Of a stretch of DNA of 64,000 nucleotides, positions 33,170-46,600 are shown piece by piece (position 1 is the first letter of the stretch; every line of letters begins with the position of its first letter). This DNA comes from Trifolium pratense (taxonomy: Eukaryota > Streptophyta > Magnoliopsida > Fabales > Fabaceae). Both the position numbers and the translations under genes were made by a program. Below the pieces are notes generated by a model. It did no database searches and had not been told where the DNA came from. It saw nothing but the letters and a program-made list of their open reading frames with translations. The DNA lies in NCBI RefSeq assembly GCF_020283565.1, contig NC_060065.1, positions 46,240,409-46,304,408 on the forward strand. Direction: 5' to 3'.

Positions 33170-34710
33170 CAAGCATGGTTTTACCTTCACGTAAGTCTGC
33201 GGCAGTTGGAATTTCAATAGTAAGAAGGTTTAGTGGTAGCCACATGAAAATTAAAAAGCAGAAAATCAATTGACGGGCTCCAATGTTTGCTTAGCCGAGA
33301 CTGATAAAAACTCAATCAAATTTCCACGAACCTTGCTTGATTCAACATACTACACTTTTTCATTCGTTTTTTATTTATTTATTTATTTCATCACAACAAA
33401 CCATCAATGTTTGATAAAACAGATTAAACTAGTAAAATTACTATGAAGCTACAAGTGAAGATCCAAACAAAGGACACAAGTTTAAAATATAAGGACAACA
33501 CTGAAATACGTACCATTACTAGCACAATTCAAGGTCTCTGGCTAATGATGTACAAATTTTAGAGTCCCCTCAATCGTAGAATTCTTTCATTTGGCAGTGT
33601 CGTCCAAATAAATCCAGACAGCAATATTTGATCCATGGATTTGCATTTATGATTTATCCACATGAGATTATAGAAAGAGCAGATGAACATGCTACAAAGC
33701 CATCCAAAAAACTATTTAAAAATCTGGCAAGTATAAATAATTCACATTATCATACCTTTCTTTTAAAGTTCATATTATCATACCTTACTATGTTTAAAGC
33801 AGTTGATTCTATGTTACCAATTCATGCCTGGATAAAGATGCATCCCACTTGTTTCCATTACAGCTCAGTAATTCCATTATAGACCATACTTGTCATCCAC
33901 AAAGTTCCTTGTCCTGCACACACATCTAATCATAAGTTTATACATATACATAGCAACTGTATTAACTGTAATTTGAATAATGGGACAATGTGAATCTCAA
34001 TATTGTCAATTGAAAATCGCAGAAAATAGTGGTTTGTTCAAATTCCGCTATGAAATATTGTTATAGCTGCTATTTGACAATATTTTGTACTAAATAGTGC
34101 ATCGTAGAACAATAGTGATATGTTCAAATTCAACTTCACTATAGCCTTGCTATTTAACAACACTGATAAACCCAACTAAAAAATAATACCCAGCAATGTC
34201 ATAAACAATTATTCCCAGATAACAACAATTAAACACATCAATTTAACCAGAACTAATGACACAATGTCTGATTTGAGACATTTATCACTCAGTTTTTAAC
34301 CTACAGAATTTGACATAATATTTGAAAGCACATGATTTCCTGTAATTTGGCTAAAAACAATGCAAAAGACTCTAAACATTGTACACATCAGTTACTTGAA
34401 TGTATTTTTAGGTCTAAAGCGAAATTTGAGGCAATGTCATTTTAAAAATAATACATTATTATATTTATTAATTTTATTGTATCTGCTATAAATTTCAAAA
34501 AAATTAAAACGCAATTACTATGGTCGATGTAAACTTTTACTGTGCGGGTAAATGCAAGACTCGTAATCATTTTATGCAAAATATAATTTTGATTCCTTCA
34601 ATATAGTGCATCTAGATTCTATAGTCAGATGATCATTACAAGGTGCATATATGTCCCCATTAAATTTCCGAAACATGTCAGCTAAGAGGAGAAGAGGGAT
34701 TTAGGCTTCA
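33170..34710. other. Putative intron in the SMG8 3' UTR, or intergenic DNA
   Basis: AT-rich, with no credible coding frame. On the minus strand it starts with a donor-like AATTCAG|GTGAAG (34712/34711), 73 nt after the SMG8 stop. A small extra exon may exist near 33835-33925. Confidence 0.3.
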
Positions 34711-34784
34711 CCTGAATTTTGGATCAGCAATTGAAACCCTTCGATTTACATTCAAAATAGGCCACTCAAAGATTTAGTCAGCTT

Positions 34785-37700
34785 TCACTGTGTTTGATAT
34801 CCCTCACCACTGCTCCCTTTGGACAACATCTGCAGTATGGTGCCCTTGGTAATCCACGCAGTCATTTCAGGCTGCTGTTCAAAGGGATTAAGAGGATGTT
34901 TGTTTCCATCTTCAAGATGCACACCGTACACAAATGGTAATCTAAGGGTAAGGAAACTATCTGGTGGCAAGATCACTGGACATCCAAGGCTAAACTGCAA
35001 TTTTTGTTCACGATCTGGAACTGACGGAGGCAGGCATGATGCCTACAAGGACAAAATAGTATAATGATTATAGATTGTACCAACAAAAAGAAAGTATGAT
35101 GATTATAGAATTGAGAAGAATAGCAAAAAGTATAGCTGTATTAATATAATTTTAGGAACTGTAAACAGCAATACTGGAAAGGAGCAAACAGAAATGCACA
35201 AAATGTATTTAATAAAGGGTGTTACTAACAAGTGCCCTTAGGGCACTCTTAGGAATCCAAATAAAGACATTATTTATTCAAAAAGTTAAGCCTTTCAATT
35301 TCCAATGCATTGAATTCAAACATTTTCATAAAAGCGTTAGCATTTCCCTTTAACATTGATAAGAAGTCTATTCAGAGATAGCACCAAATAAATCTTACGT
35401 AAATCAAAAAGGTTTTCCAGTTCATTGTTGATTCTACAGTATCATGGTTTTAAAGTAATCCCAGCAAGGCCAAATACAAGAAATGAAAGAATGGTGTTAG
35501 ACAAATGCAACGGGTTTGTTTGGCCTGACTTTTTTAGTTTAAAACCTACTTTATAATATAGGTAAAACTAAAAATTAAGAGCTTTAAGAATAAAGTTAAA
35601 ATTGTTTGATAATTCTTTTTATAGATATTTTTGAACAAGTCTTTTTATAGATATAAGAGCTATTTTTATGCTAACACATCTTTGGTAAACATTTTTTAAG
35701 CTCTTATCTTATTAAGCATTATGATAAGTAAAACAATTATGCAATAAGTACTTGTTCAAAAAAAATTATGCAATAAGTAGAATACAAATTCTTTAGGAAA
35801 CAAAAATAATTAGTTAATAAAAGACACAATTGTTTATAGTCTGTTAGACGATCTTTAAAAGACACAATTTTTTATATAAATAATTTACAAGTTATACTAT
35901 CTAATAAAGCTATTAAATGGTTACTAGTATATTTTTAAAAAAAAAAATCTTGGTGAATATTTGATTTCTATAGTTATGTATGGCAAAATACACTGTGTCG
36001 GAGTATGTTAGTAAGCAGTGCATACAATACTTGTAAATATCAGATTCCAAATTCCCCCTACATTATTGGATTCAAAGAGAGCCTTGAGCCCTTGACCGGA
36101 AGCTCAGCAAAAGCACCGTTCTGCATGTTTTCTTCTATACAAAATATGCTACAAAATAAGTTGGGCCTAATATACTCTAAATATATTAACACAACTTGGG
36201 CCCAACACACAGCAGAAGGTAGTTTCTCCCAAAAAAAATTGGGTGCCATACTTCTCCCAACTTAAAACATCCATTTGTCAAGATACTTAACTGTTATCTA
36301 AGCGAGTCTTTAGCATTTTAATCATGTAATTTTTTTAAAAAAATTACATACAAATATCCAAAATGCACACTGATGAAGAAAGGCATACCTCAAATTGCAC
36401 AACAGGGCATGTTGCTAGTATTACAGGAAATGCTGGTGTGACCTACAGCAATAACTATACATTAGGTAGGTGATCCGACAATAGTAATTATTATATTACA
36501 TATACAATTATCATCATAACATGAAAATAAACTAAAAATCAAATATGCGACATCCAATACATTCAGTCTCAAAATCAACCACACGGTTTTCAACCAAAAG
36601 TTGGTTATAAATTGTTCATTAGTTACCAGTAAATTTAATCTTGTAGATGAGACCTGGATAAATTATAATAATAAAAACAACTCAGAAAATGATAAAACAC
36701 AAAATTAGAACTTTTTTTGGTACTAAAATGAATTGATGTTAATTGAAACATAAATTAATGCTTATTTGAGCAGAAACTCATACCATAAAAATCCTTTTAA
36801 GCTGTGAGATACCACTGGCAAACTTAACCTCTGCTGTATCTTTCTTATTCCTAGAACGCCTGCAGTGAGGGCAGATCATGTAGATAGGCAAATTTCGGTT
36901 CAGCATGGAGAATCCAAGTTCATCACCACCCATGCTATTGGCATGAAGATCCCCTCCAGAATCTTTCATAAGATCGGGGGATTTTGTCAATATATTCACA
37001 GATGTCATATTTTTTTCCTTCAGTGGAATAGAAGTATATTCTGCTCCATCAGCATTCAGATGACCATTAGGAATGATTTCATTTGATTTTCCCATATCTC
37101 TCTTATTATTGGATGCAGAAAGAATTTCATTTGAGCTTCGGTGAACTTTGGACCAGGAAGCATTTTTGCTTACTTTAGTATGAGATTCCTGATTTCTTTC
37201 AGCAGACTCCGTAGAAGAAGATAAATGAGAATCTTCAGATGATGAGTATGAAGATCCAAGTTCAGTGAGGTGATTTGCATTTAACAGGAAACGATGGCCA
37301 CGGGGGCATTCATGTTCAAATCCAACATATACTATCACATGTTTTAAAGAAGAATTTGGTTTGCTCTTTTCACCACCATTCAAGTATACAGGTACTACAT
37401 TGCTACCTATCCTCAAAAAAGGGTCGCTGTCTGTGCAACTATCATTTCCATTACCATGAAGCGGTCCCTCAGTAAACAACATATCTTGAGATTTTTGAGA
37501 TGTTTGGTGATCGATAGTTGCATTACCCCTTTCTGCATTCTGATTACTTGGCCTGCTTTGCTTCACACCTTTCTCTGAACCTGATGTAGGCAATTTCCTT
37601 TGCTGAAGAGGAGGGAATCCTGAATCAACAGCCGCTGATCCAGCAACAACCTCAGAAAAAGGTTTTCTCATATTGAAAGTAGGAAAACCTCTACCAAAAC

Positions 37701-40700
37701 TTATATTTTTGTCATCAGCTTTAATAATATCCAAAGATGTTCTATGGTCTTCCACTCCATTTTGCACAGCAGGGTTGGATTGTTTATCACCAGTTTTCTT
37801 TGCAATATGTTCAACATTGGGTCCCCTGATTACAGAAGTTTGTTTAACTGTAGTCTCTGTTGAACCAATTAGCCTTCTATGTTTCTCTAGGTATATTGTC
37901 CACTTCAGAAGATATTTCTCAGTAGCATAAAATCCACTCTGAAGTAAGCCTTTGGAAGATTCATAGTATCTTGAACCTCCAATACGCAGCAAATTCCAGG
38001 AAGAAGATTGAACAGGTCCTTCAACTTCAGTTTCTGGTAGTTTGACTGCAGGAAGTAGCTTATCACAGTCAGAGAAGCAACCAGCATTAGCTGATTCAAA
38101 ATCAAACGGATCTGGGTGTAACTGTCGTGAACGGCCACAAGCACAGGCATGCAGGAAAAAGTAGCCACTTGAATGTGGCTTAGGCAAAGATCCCAATTCT
38201 GAATTACTGCCCTCAACATCATGCCTTTGGTGCATGCATGGTTTTCCCGTCAAACTAACAGCATCACAAAGCTGCCTTCCTGATTTCCAAATGGAAGAAC
38301 ATTCCTCTTCCAATGTTTTTACAAAACGTTGCACAGCAGGTCCTTTTACCATTGAGCGAAATGCATGCAAAGCTTTATCTAAGTGAGCTTCATGTTGTGA
38401 TGTAGGATAGCAAGCAGGCAAATCTTTCAAATATATCTCCTTTGCAGCTGGAATGGCTCTTTGGCACCAGGAAGTCGAAAACTTAGTGTTCAACCCTCTA
38501 CCACATTGCAACCAAGATACAGCAACGTCTAAAGGATTTGTAGACTTCAATGATTCCTCTGCTGCAGGTGAAACAGTGTTCCTTGGACGAGGCTTTCTTT
38601 TATTAATTTCAAATTCATCCAAGCAACCCCCTTTTGCACAGAGAACTCTACTCAAGATATGAAGACTTGAAGTTAACCAAGTTTCAAAACTTGGAAGATC
38701 AGGAGCAGTAAATGTTTTACCAGATGCAACTGAGGCAGCAGCTGCCGCTGCTGCCACAGCAGCCATACCGACACCAGAGCTACTGTTGGTATTTACTAGC
38801 CCCCCTCTCCCTCTCAAAATATCAGATTGCCTGTAAATAAACTCTTTAACAGATATTAAATCCTCTTTGCTTGCTATTTGACCATGGCTTTCCAGCAGAA
38901 GGGAATCTGAGGTTGCTTTCCCATTCAAGACATCTTCAACAAGTCCTGTGGCAAACTCCAGAGATTCACCTTTTTGAATTGAAAGCCGGTCTAACAAAAC
39001 AACTGCCCTTGATGCATCAAGTGAAAAGAGAGCTGCAGAAGCTGAGGAACCCCCAGTCCTCACACCGGGGTGAGTAACTTCGGAACCTGATAATGTTCTA
39101 CATTTCTTAATCAGAAAGCGAATTTGCGCTTCAAGAGACGACTGTAGTTTCTTCCTAAGTCCACCTTCAGATCGACTTGCAGGGCGTGCCAGCACAACAA
39201 CTGAACCAGAACCTTTAGTAGCAGGAAAATTTGTCTTCCCTACACTACTCGAACTAGAAGACTGATTAAGCGAAGATACATCCGAAGAGTCCTCCCCATT
39301 TGTACTGGAATTTGATAAACTGGAGAAGTCATCCACAAACACAAACAGCATCACAGGTATACACTGTCCAGGAAATAAAGAAGTATAAGATCCTAGCCCT
39401 GACATAAGAGACACAGCCGACGCATTGCGATTCAAGTTACCACTAGCACCTCTACCCAGAGAAGAATCTAAACCTGACATAGACGCATTGCGATTCAAGT
39501 TACCACCACCTCTACCCGGAGAAGAATTATTATTTCCTGTCGATACAGCTCGAGAAGACAATGAAGCCGAAGAATGCACTCTAGACGGTAAGCCCGGCGC
39601 ACCACCTTGCGACCTAACAAACGGAGCCATAGCATGTTTCGCCGCTTGTAGCACTCGAAAATTCTTTAAAACCCTAGTATCAAACCGTGACCCCTCTTGA
39701 ATATATATGATAACATGACAAACCTGCATTTCTATCTAGTCAATTACATTACACCAACCAGCCACACACAATTTCATTACCATAAAGTACACACAAAAAA
39801 GCACACCCAGGTTCAAAATCTGGTGAAGGAGAAAAATACTAACATAACAATTACTCCCTCTGTCCCCTATTATAAGCAAAATTTTTCTTGTTAGGTTCTT
39901 TGAATAATTGATATATCTAGTATATAATATAGACCACGTACATTATAGACTAGATACATCAATTATCAATTATTCAATAAACTTTAAAAAGTGAAATTTT
40001 ACCTATAATAAGGAACGGAGGGAGTAAATACTAACATTTGTCTATAAACACATGTGCGCATGCGCGCCCACACACACGCGAGGCACCATTCTGCAACATA
40101 ACCTAACTAAATCACTAACATTACAGTTCTTAAATCCTAATTTCCTAATCCAATCTGGTTTTGCTAATATAATCATCCTACTTTAATTCAGCAAACTTAG
40201 CACAATCAAACCAAAATTAAAAAAATTAAAAATAAAATTAAAGATAATGTTCAAAACTTCGATAAGATTAAAGCAGTGATGAAGAAAACGACTTACAGAG
40301 AACATGAAAAGCATTCCCTGTAAATCACCAAACTCATGCTCTTCAACAACAGAATCAAATCCAAGCGAAGGTTCAAACGAATCATGAACAGAACAACAAC
40401 GAGTTGAAGAAAAATGAAGGAACAAAATCCCCTTATCACGGTCACGAAAGTAACTAATTCTTCTACGCTTAAACCATTCCTTAGCTTCTTCATCATCAAC
40501 GAGTAACGGTGTATCGAGGTTACCAGAAGCGAAGACATTAGAATCGATAACTCGGTTGAGTAAGTGAGTTGAATCGTCGTGTCGTCGCGCTATGAAACCG
40601 ATTACTACCACGCCGTCGGAGGAAGAAGGAGGTGGCGCCGATGACGGATTCCCGGTGGTGGTGGTGGTTGAAGCGGAGGAAGACGGTGGTGGACGAATGA

Positions 40701-40740
40701 GGACTCGAACCGGTGACGGAGAAGGGTTTCGAGCTTCCAT
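34785..40740 (-). CDS. SMG8: SMG8, nonsense-mediated mRNA decay factor (four coding exons)
   Basis: Minus-strand exons 40740-40297, 39723-36784, 36442-36389 and 35042-34785 (including the stop), all phase 0 with GT/AG borders, give a predicted 1231 aa, near the usual plant SMG8 length. Exon 1 begins with a Pro/Ser-rich leader then GVVVIGFIARRHDDSTHLLN and ends GMLFMFS, continuing into VCHVIIYIQEGSRFDTRVLK, a hallmark SMG8 segment. Later blocks include HECPRGHRFLL, YMICPHCRRSRN, VTPAFPVILATCPVVQFE and SLGCPVILPPDSFLTLRLPF. An Ala-rich tract lies in exon 2. In animals SMG8 with SMG9 binds and restrains the SMG1 kinase that phosphorylates UPF1; the plant role is inferred from family. Exon 2, at 2940 nt, carries most of the protein. 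Intron 1 contains a Stowaway MITE. Confidence 0.9.
35043..36388. other. Intron 3 of SMG8, with TE scraps
   Basis: 1346 bp, AT-rich. About 35515-35800 has TTTGTTTGGCCTGAC and repeated AAGCTCTTA/TAAGAGCT motifs like degenerate hAT-type MITEs. The frame at 36005-36265 has no recognisable content. Confidence 0.5.
39854..40024. mobile_element. Stowaway MITE in intron 1 of SMG8, 171 bp
   Basis: TA-flanked; ends CTCCCTCTGTCCCCTATTAT and its complement ATAATAAGGAACGGAGGGAG, with the interior largely self-complementary (ATTGATATATCTAGTATATA). Confidence 0.85.
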
Positions 40741-41754
40741 TAACAGAATCTACTCAACTGTGTCTTCTTCGTTTTGCGAATTTTTTATTTTTTTCAACTT
40801 TAATCAAAATTTATTTTATTTTTATTTTGAATATTTTTATTTTTACTTTTTGGTAGTTTATTTAAACTTAAACGCAGTTTGCAGTTTCACTACTTCTTGT
40901 GTGGACTTAAAACGGTTAAACTTAAAAATTTCATCAAGAACAAAAAAAAGCTAGAAACTTCTAAGTAAATTTTTTATGGTATTATGCAGCTTTAGTCGTC
41001 TTATTTTATAAAATCGTAATTTTGATCTCTTATTTAGTTTTTACGCAATTTTATTTCTTTTATTTTTAAAAATTTAGATATTTGGTTTCCCTACTAAAAA
41101 AATAGATAAGTCTGCATAGCCTACTTGAGATTATTAAGGCAGACGGCGGACTTTTTCATTAGGAAAGGGAAGAAGGTGCTAAGCATGTCGGATGTCATAC
41201 ACTTGAGCGGCAAAGGAAAGGTATGAAGTAATTCAACCGATAAGGAGAGGGAGTTAGTACCTCTTTTTTGAGGCTGTCACCTACAAGCCACGCACTACTA
41301 AAAATAAAGTACCATAAAGACAAGCATAACAGATACCCTAATTGAGTTTCTAAAACAACCCCAAAAGAAACAAAAAAACATATAAGGATCACATCATCTT
41401 TACTTTCTTCAAACTAATAATAATTCACAAATCTCCTGTTAACTTCGTTCAAATTGTGGCTAACCTAGTAAATGTAAAATCAAATTGCATAAGCAAATAA
41501 TAAGTTATAGAAGTACATGTAAGTCATGTTTATTTAAACTACAAACACATAATTAGATGAAATGATGAAAGGAAACGAGAAATCTGTAAAGTACAAACGA
41601 CGAATAATAAGATCGCTCATCTAACAGTTCACATAACTTATCCGCGGTAGAAGATCTACTTAACTTTCCCACGTTAGAATCCACTGATAGTAGAAGTACA
41701 TGGATATATGACCTATTGTCAACATGAGTTTCTTTCCTCGTGTGCTACCTACTT
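40741..41754. other. Upstream region of SMG8
   Basis: AT-rich, with no other gene recognised. A TATTTTTATTTTTACTTTTT-type tract precedes the ATG; no clear TATA box. About 41110-41300 is more balanced in composition but has no supported coding frame. Confidence 0.4.
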
Positions 41755-42535
41755 AGGGGTGTAATTGGACTGGTTTGGATCGGTTTCGAGTGAATCCAAT
41801 ATCTGAACTAATGAACTCTCAATTGGTTTGGTTTGGTTTGGTTTTTAGTGTTGTTCAAAAATGAATCCAAACAAAACTCATCGGTTTGGTTCGAATACTT
41901 TAATCGGTTTTACCGTGCATTTTTTTTATGTATTCCATGCTTTTTTTTTTCCGATATATTTTTTTCCTATAAGTTCATCAAGTAAGTTCATAAAATACAA
42001 AATACAAAATGCAATTCTATTCCCATAAGTTCATCAAATACATAATACAACCATATTGAAATTAAGTTCATAAGCTTTTCAAATAATAAACTACAACAAA
42101 AATAAAACTTCAAGTAGAGCAGAAATCATAATAGGTTTTCTTATCCAATTTTGGGTTCAAATCAACACTTCAACGATATTGAAATTCAAACAACTACGAA
42201 AGGGATCAACTACAAAATGAAAATCATAAATCACAAACAAGTAGAGCAGAGTAGCGCTTGAGAGTAAATCAAAACAAAAATCAAAACAACACTTGAGATG
42301 AGAGGTTACCGTTTTTTGAGGTTTTAGATGAGAGATATGGGAGCAGCGTGAGAGTGTTGTGTTGTCTGTGCAGTGTTGAAGTTTTTTGCGACTGTCACTG
42401 CGAGGGAGAGAGTATGAAAGTTTCTAAGTTAGGGTTTGTATTATGATGTAAGTGAGCTAGATTTTTTTTCCCAAGTAGTTGTGCCTGTTTTATTTTTTAA
42501 TAGATGTAGGTTGCCTAAAAAAATTATTAACTTAG

Positions 42536-42590
<55 letters not shown>

Positions 42591-42768
42591 TTCGGTTCGG
42601 TTTGGTCACCGGTTCTTAAAATTGGAACCGAGAACCGAACCAAATCACATTGGTTTTTAATTGGTTCGGTTTGGTTTTTGATCCGAACCATAAAAATTGA
42701 TTTTTTTCGGTTTGAATTGATTTGGATCGTCGGTTCAATTGGATTTTTTCTGATCCGCTTACACCCCT
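41755..42768. mobile_element. Non-autonomous hAT-like element, about 1 kb
   Basis: Inverted termini AGGGGTGTAA at both ends. Inside them are runs of TTGGTTTGGTTTGG at the left and GGTTCGGTTTGG / AACCGAACC at the right. Flanks GCTACCTACTT and GCTACCACTT are similar but not an exact duplication. A (TA)n tract (42539-42587) lies inside. No transposase. Confidence 0.55.
42539..42587. repeat. (TA)n microsatellite
   Basis: About 49 bp of TA within the hAT-like element. Confidence 0.95.
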
Positions 42769-43029
42769 ATAGCTACCACTTTGGGTGTGTATAAGGTCAT
42801 CAATGATTGAGTAAAGTAGGTTATTGCTCTTCTTTCCTCATCCGCTCTAAAAAATCCCAAAAACATTTTTTTATGGTGTATTTTTCTGTGTGAACAATAC
42901 GGAGAGAAGAGCAATTATAATTAAAATATACTTTGGGCCTTATCACTGGACCTCAATGATTTTCATTTTGTAAAGGGCCAAGAACTGTTTTTTATAAGGT
43001 CCACCGACAATGATGTTCTCGTTTAACTT

Positions 43030-43165
43030 ACTTTTTCTTATCAAATAGTTTAATGGTTAGAAATTTCATATTTAAATTAAATAAGTGAGATGATCATGGT
43101 TCAAATTTTGGCTCCATATTTATAATGCAATATCTCTGTCAACTAAATTAAGTTCACATTTACTT
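43030..43165 (-). mobile_element. Degenerate tRNA-derived SINE
   Basis: The minus strand reads TTAGTTGACAGAGATATTGC (box A-like) and AGCCAAAATTTGAACCATG (decayed box B); same family as 57755-57890. Confidence 0.4.
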
Positions 43166-43334
43166 ACTTTCTAATTTTTGGTTCAAAGATGACTACTATT
43201 CTATATATTTTGTTTGTTTGTGTGTTTGCTTGTTGAAACACGCTAGAGTAAATGGAATTGATGTTATTATTTTAAGCATTGAAACATGATGACATTGGGA
43301 ATTTGGGATTATTATTATTATTATTATTATTTTG

Positions 43335-43455
43335 TCAGGTAGTTTAGTGACTAAAACTTTACTTTTAAAGTTAATAAATGGAAGTATTATGATTCGAATT
43401 TCGGTCCTACAATAATATACAATGTTTCTGCCAACTGATCTATTCTCACGGAAAC
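43335..43455 (-). mobile_element. tRNA-derived SINE
   Basis: The minus strand has AGTTGGCAGAAACATTGTAT and GACCGAAATTCGAATCATAA, then the family tail (AAAGTTTTAGTCACTAAACT). Confidence 0.5.
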
Positions 43456-44890
43456 GATTTTCAAAATTATTTTAAATGAATGCAAAATAAAATCGTGATG
43501 GAAAATGTACCAAGACAGAAAATAAAAATCGTCATGGCATATTTATGGTGGCAGAGCTAGATTCATCACACGTTATGCGTTTACTCAATAAAATTAAGGA
43601 AAATATTAAATAGTTATCTGGCCACTAATTAAGCATACAAATATAAATTTATTACCTTAGAACTTGTACATGCAATGTAATGCAACATATTAAAAATGTA
43701 AAAAGTCATATTCATATAATTAGTTTTATCTTTTTTAATTTCTTTAAAGATACAGTATGATCATACTTCTAATTAATGTAACAATTGGTTTCTATCATGC
43801 TTAGTTGTTGTTATGTGTAGAAATATATCCAAAATTATTTTTTATTTGTCTAGTGTCTTCCCTCCAGCTTGGGTCATGCTTGAATGAGCGAGGATGGAGA
43901 GATGTATAAGTCTATTTCTTTTTTAATTTAAAAAATGAGGGAGTAAAGAAATTATCACTAATTAAAGTGATAATAATAAACTTTAGGAGTTTGGTCTTCT
44001 GGTAAAAAAAAAAAAAAGGTATTTGGAGGTTTAGGTTTCAACCTCACTAATATAATTAAACAGAGGAATAAATATATTTGCAAGATATAGTACTCCGCCC
44101 AACCCAACACCGTAAAGTTATCTAGTTATCCATGCAATCAAAAGGGTCAATACACCATTCATAAAACAAACATGTTAATGAAAATGTTAATACGTCGGGT
44201 TGCAAAATTTTCCTCTGGCATGGATATGTAACAAAGATATGGTTTACGTAAAAAAATATCTAAAACTTAAACTCAAATTATATTTTAAAAAAAAATTAAA
44301 AAAATGAAAATTGTAAAGCTGGCATGGCCTTAGACTTAGTTGCAAAAAGGCTGTGCAGTCACATTTCTCATCTTATATCAAGTTGAGTACAAAAAGTGAT
44401 AGAAGGAAGAATGATGAACTTTCTAATCCCTTTCTCTCTTTTCTCTTTATTTTTCTCTTTCACTAATAATAATAAAAGTATTGATAATTAATTCAATTTT
44501 ATTTCTCTTTATCAAAAGGAAGTAGTGGAGGTAATTAAAGGCACAATATATATTGAGCTGAATATGTCACTAACAGGTTATGTATGGTATGGATAGCATC
44601 CAATAATCCTTACGTTACGTGCCTCACACAACACAACAACTTACCTTACCACATTAATTTGCTACGCTAAGAATCTGCCGTCCTTTTTTGCATGATAAAA
44701 TTTCTTAGTATTATTCTTTTTGATTATTCAGCAAACTTTACTGTACATTGGAACCTATATCTTTGCTGTAAATGCATGTCACTTGCATACACATCACTCT
44801 CTGTTGATTCTCTTTTGCTGCATGCACTTCAATCTAATTAGTAGTATATTCTTTTCTCTTTTAATAATAAAAAGTTTACAAGTGTTTGTC
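43456..44890. other. AT-rich intergenic DNA, no gene seen
   Basis: Several hundred bases of AT-rich sequence with no motif I recognise. Confidence 0.4.
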
Positions 44891-44892
44891 CT

Positions 44893-45015
44893 CAGGAACT
44901 TAGTTGAGTTAGTAAGGACATTGCATGTAATACGTAGGATTGAAATTCGAAATATGAAACTCTCATTTATTTACCTTAAAAAGTAAAATTTCAATCACTT
45001 GATTATTTGACAAAA
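44893..45015 (+). mobile_element. tRNA-derived SINE
   Basis: TTAGTTGAGTTAGTAAGGACAT (box A-like), GATTGAAATTCGAAATATGA (box B-like) and the family tail ending in an A run at about 45013-45021. Confidence 0.45.
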
Positions 45016-45444
45016 AAAAAATGTAGGCGTGTTCGATCCCCGCCAGAGTTGGAAGACCTTAAATATAGTATAAAGCACTCAGAATATGTAGATGTGTTTC
45101 AGTGTCAGACATATTTTAGTATATGTTGGAAAAATTAGACATAAAATTATCTTATACAAATAAATCAAGTGATCAGAAGAAAGAACATATTTCGGTATAT
45201 ATAAAGATGGATTATATGGAATACTCAATCCATTATAAGGCCAAAATAAAGAGGGATGAAGAAAGAAAAAATAATAAAAGAAGACATTCAACCTAAAAAT
45301 CAAACCCATACTACCCAAAAGTTCTTCCAAATAACTATTACAGCAAACAAAGGAAAGATTTCATTATCCACTCCTAAAAAGTATGAATAGACCATGCGGA
45401 CTCGCTCAAAAACCACTTAAGAAGAGAATTTAATATGATTTACC

Positions 45445-46013
45445 CAGGGACGGATCCAGGAATCTATAAAACGGGGGGCCGAAATAATTAAATAATAAAA
45501 ATTAAATAAATCATAATAATTATAATAGTACTTAAATATGCTTAATAAAAAATAAAAAATACATTACATTGTTTATCTAAATTGTACACTATATTGTTCT
45601 ATATTATAAAATTCATCAACAATTGAACCATATTAATTAGTTTGAAATTCATTTTCTATCTTATTTCTCAACCTATTTTTCACAATCTTCGTATAGCAAG
45701 AAAATAAATTTTCACTTATAGCAAACAATCAGAATTAACTTAATTGAATTTGGACTTTTTTTTTGGTGAAGAATTAAATTTGGACTTTAATAGTGTATAA
45801 TATATATTATCAAAATATTTTAAAGTAATTTGTTACGATTACTATATTGTGGGTGCATGTTTTGCACCAAACGGTCGTTACTAATCTTTTACCACATCTC
45901 TCAAATATCAATTTATGTAGTATGTATCAATAACAAGTATATTATGAAGAAAAAAAATATGATAAGAGGGGGGGGCCTCAGCCCCTACTTGCCCCCCCTT
46001 ATGTCCGTCCCTG
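45445..46013. mobile_element. hAT element, 569 bp, with perfect 8-bp target duplication
   Basis: The ends CAGGGACGGATCC and GTCCGTCCCTG are inverted repeats, with G/C runs (ACGGGGGGCC; CTTGCCCCCC on the other side) just inside. GATTTACC is repeated exactly at 45437-45444 and 46014-46021. The interior is AT-rich and non-coding. Confidence 0.85.
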
Positions 46014-46249
46014 GATTTACCAATTATTAAAAATTTACCATCTTATCGGTGAACATAAAATCATTTTGAAACTTTTAAATTAACCACACAACAACATGTC
46101 AAACCTATTCTGAACTAGACTAGAATTAGTCCAACATCATACCCTCTAGGTCCATAATGGCTTGCCCCACCACATCCATGTCAGTAGAACATGGTGAAAC
46201 CTCTCTACCAAGATAGGAGCAAATCACCGCCCTTCCCACTATCTAAGGG

Positions 46250-46600
46250 GAATATATTGGCAGACCATCTTATTGGGCCAACCCAATAAGGCCCAATAAA
46301 AGGACATTTGGCCCAGAGCTGGGGGCTATATAATTAAGCTCTCATATTCGTGAGAGCAAGAGAAAACTATTCATTTACTCAATTACTTTCTCTCTCTTGT
46401 ATCTCTCTTCTCTCTTTCCCTTTCTAACTTTGGCATATGAGCACCTGCAGGTACAACCCTCCCCTCCGTGGATCAGCTGCTCGACCCGCCGTCAACCACC
46501 TGCTCAACTGACTGCCAGCTGGCCATCTACCTATTCTGATCAACAGTTAAGATCAAAACCAATGTCAAGCGATGTTTTGGTTGAGAGATAACTCAAAAGG
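46250..46600 (+). mobile_element. LTR-retrotransposon LTR end and leader fragment
   Basis: Repeated GGCCCAATAA motifs, then GGGGGCTATATAATTAAGC (TATA-like) and a CT-rich tract to about 46430. CTAACTTTGGCATATGAGCACC resembles the LTR end of plant Ty3-gypsy elements. The 64-codon frame inside is not a gene. Confidence 0.4.

Noticed and set aside
36865..37930. Plus-strand frames opposite SMG8 exon 2
   Set aside because: Shadows of the 2940-nt SMG8 exon; no domain recognised.
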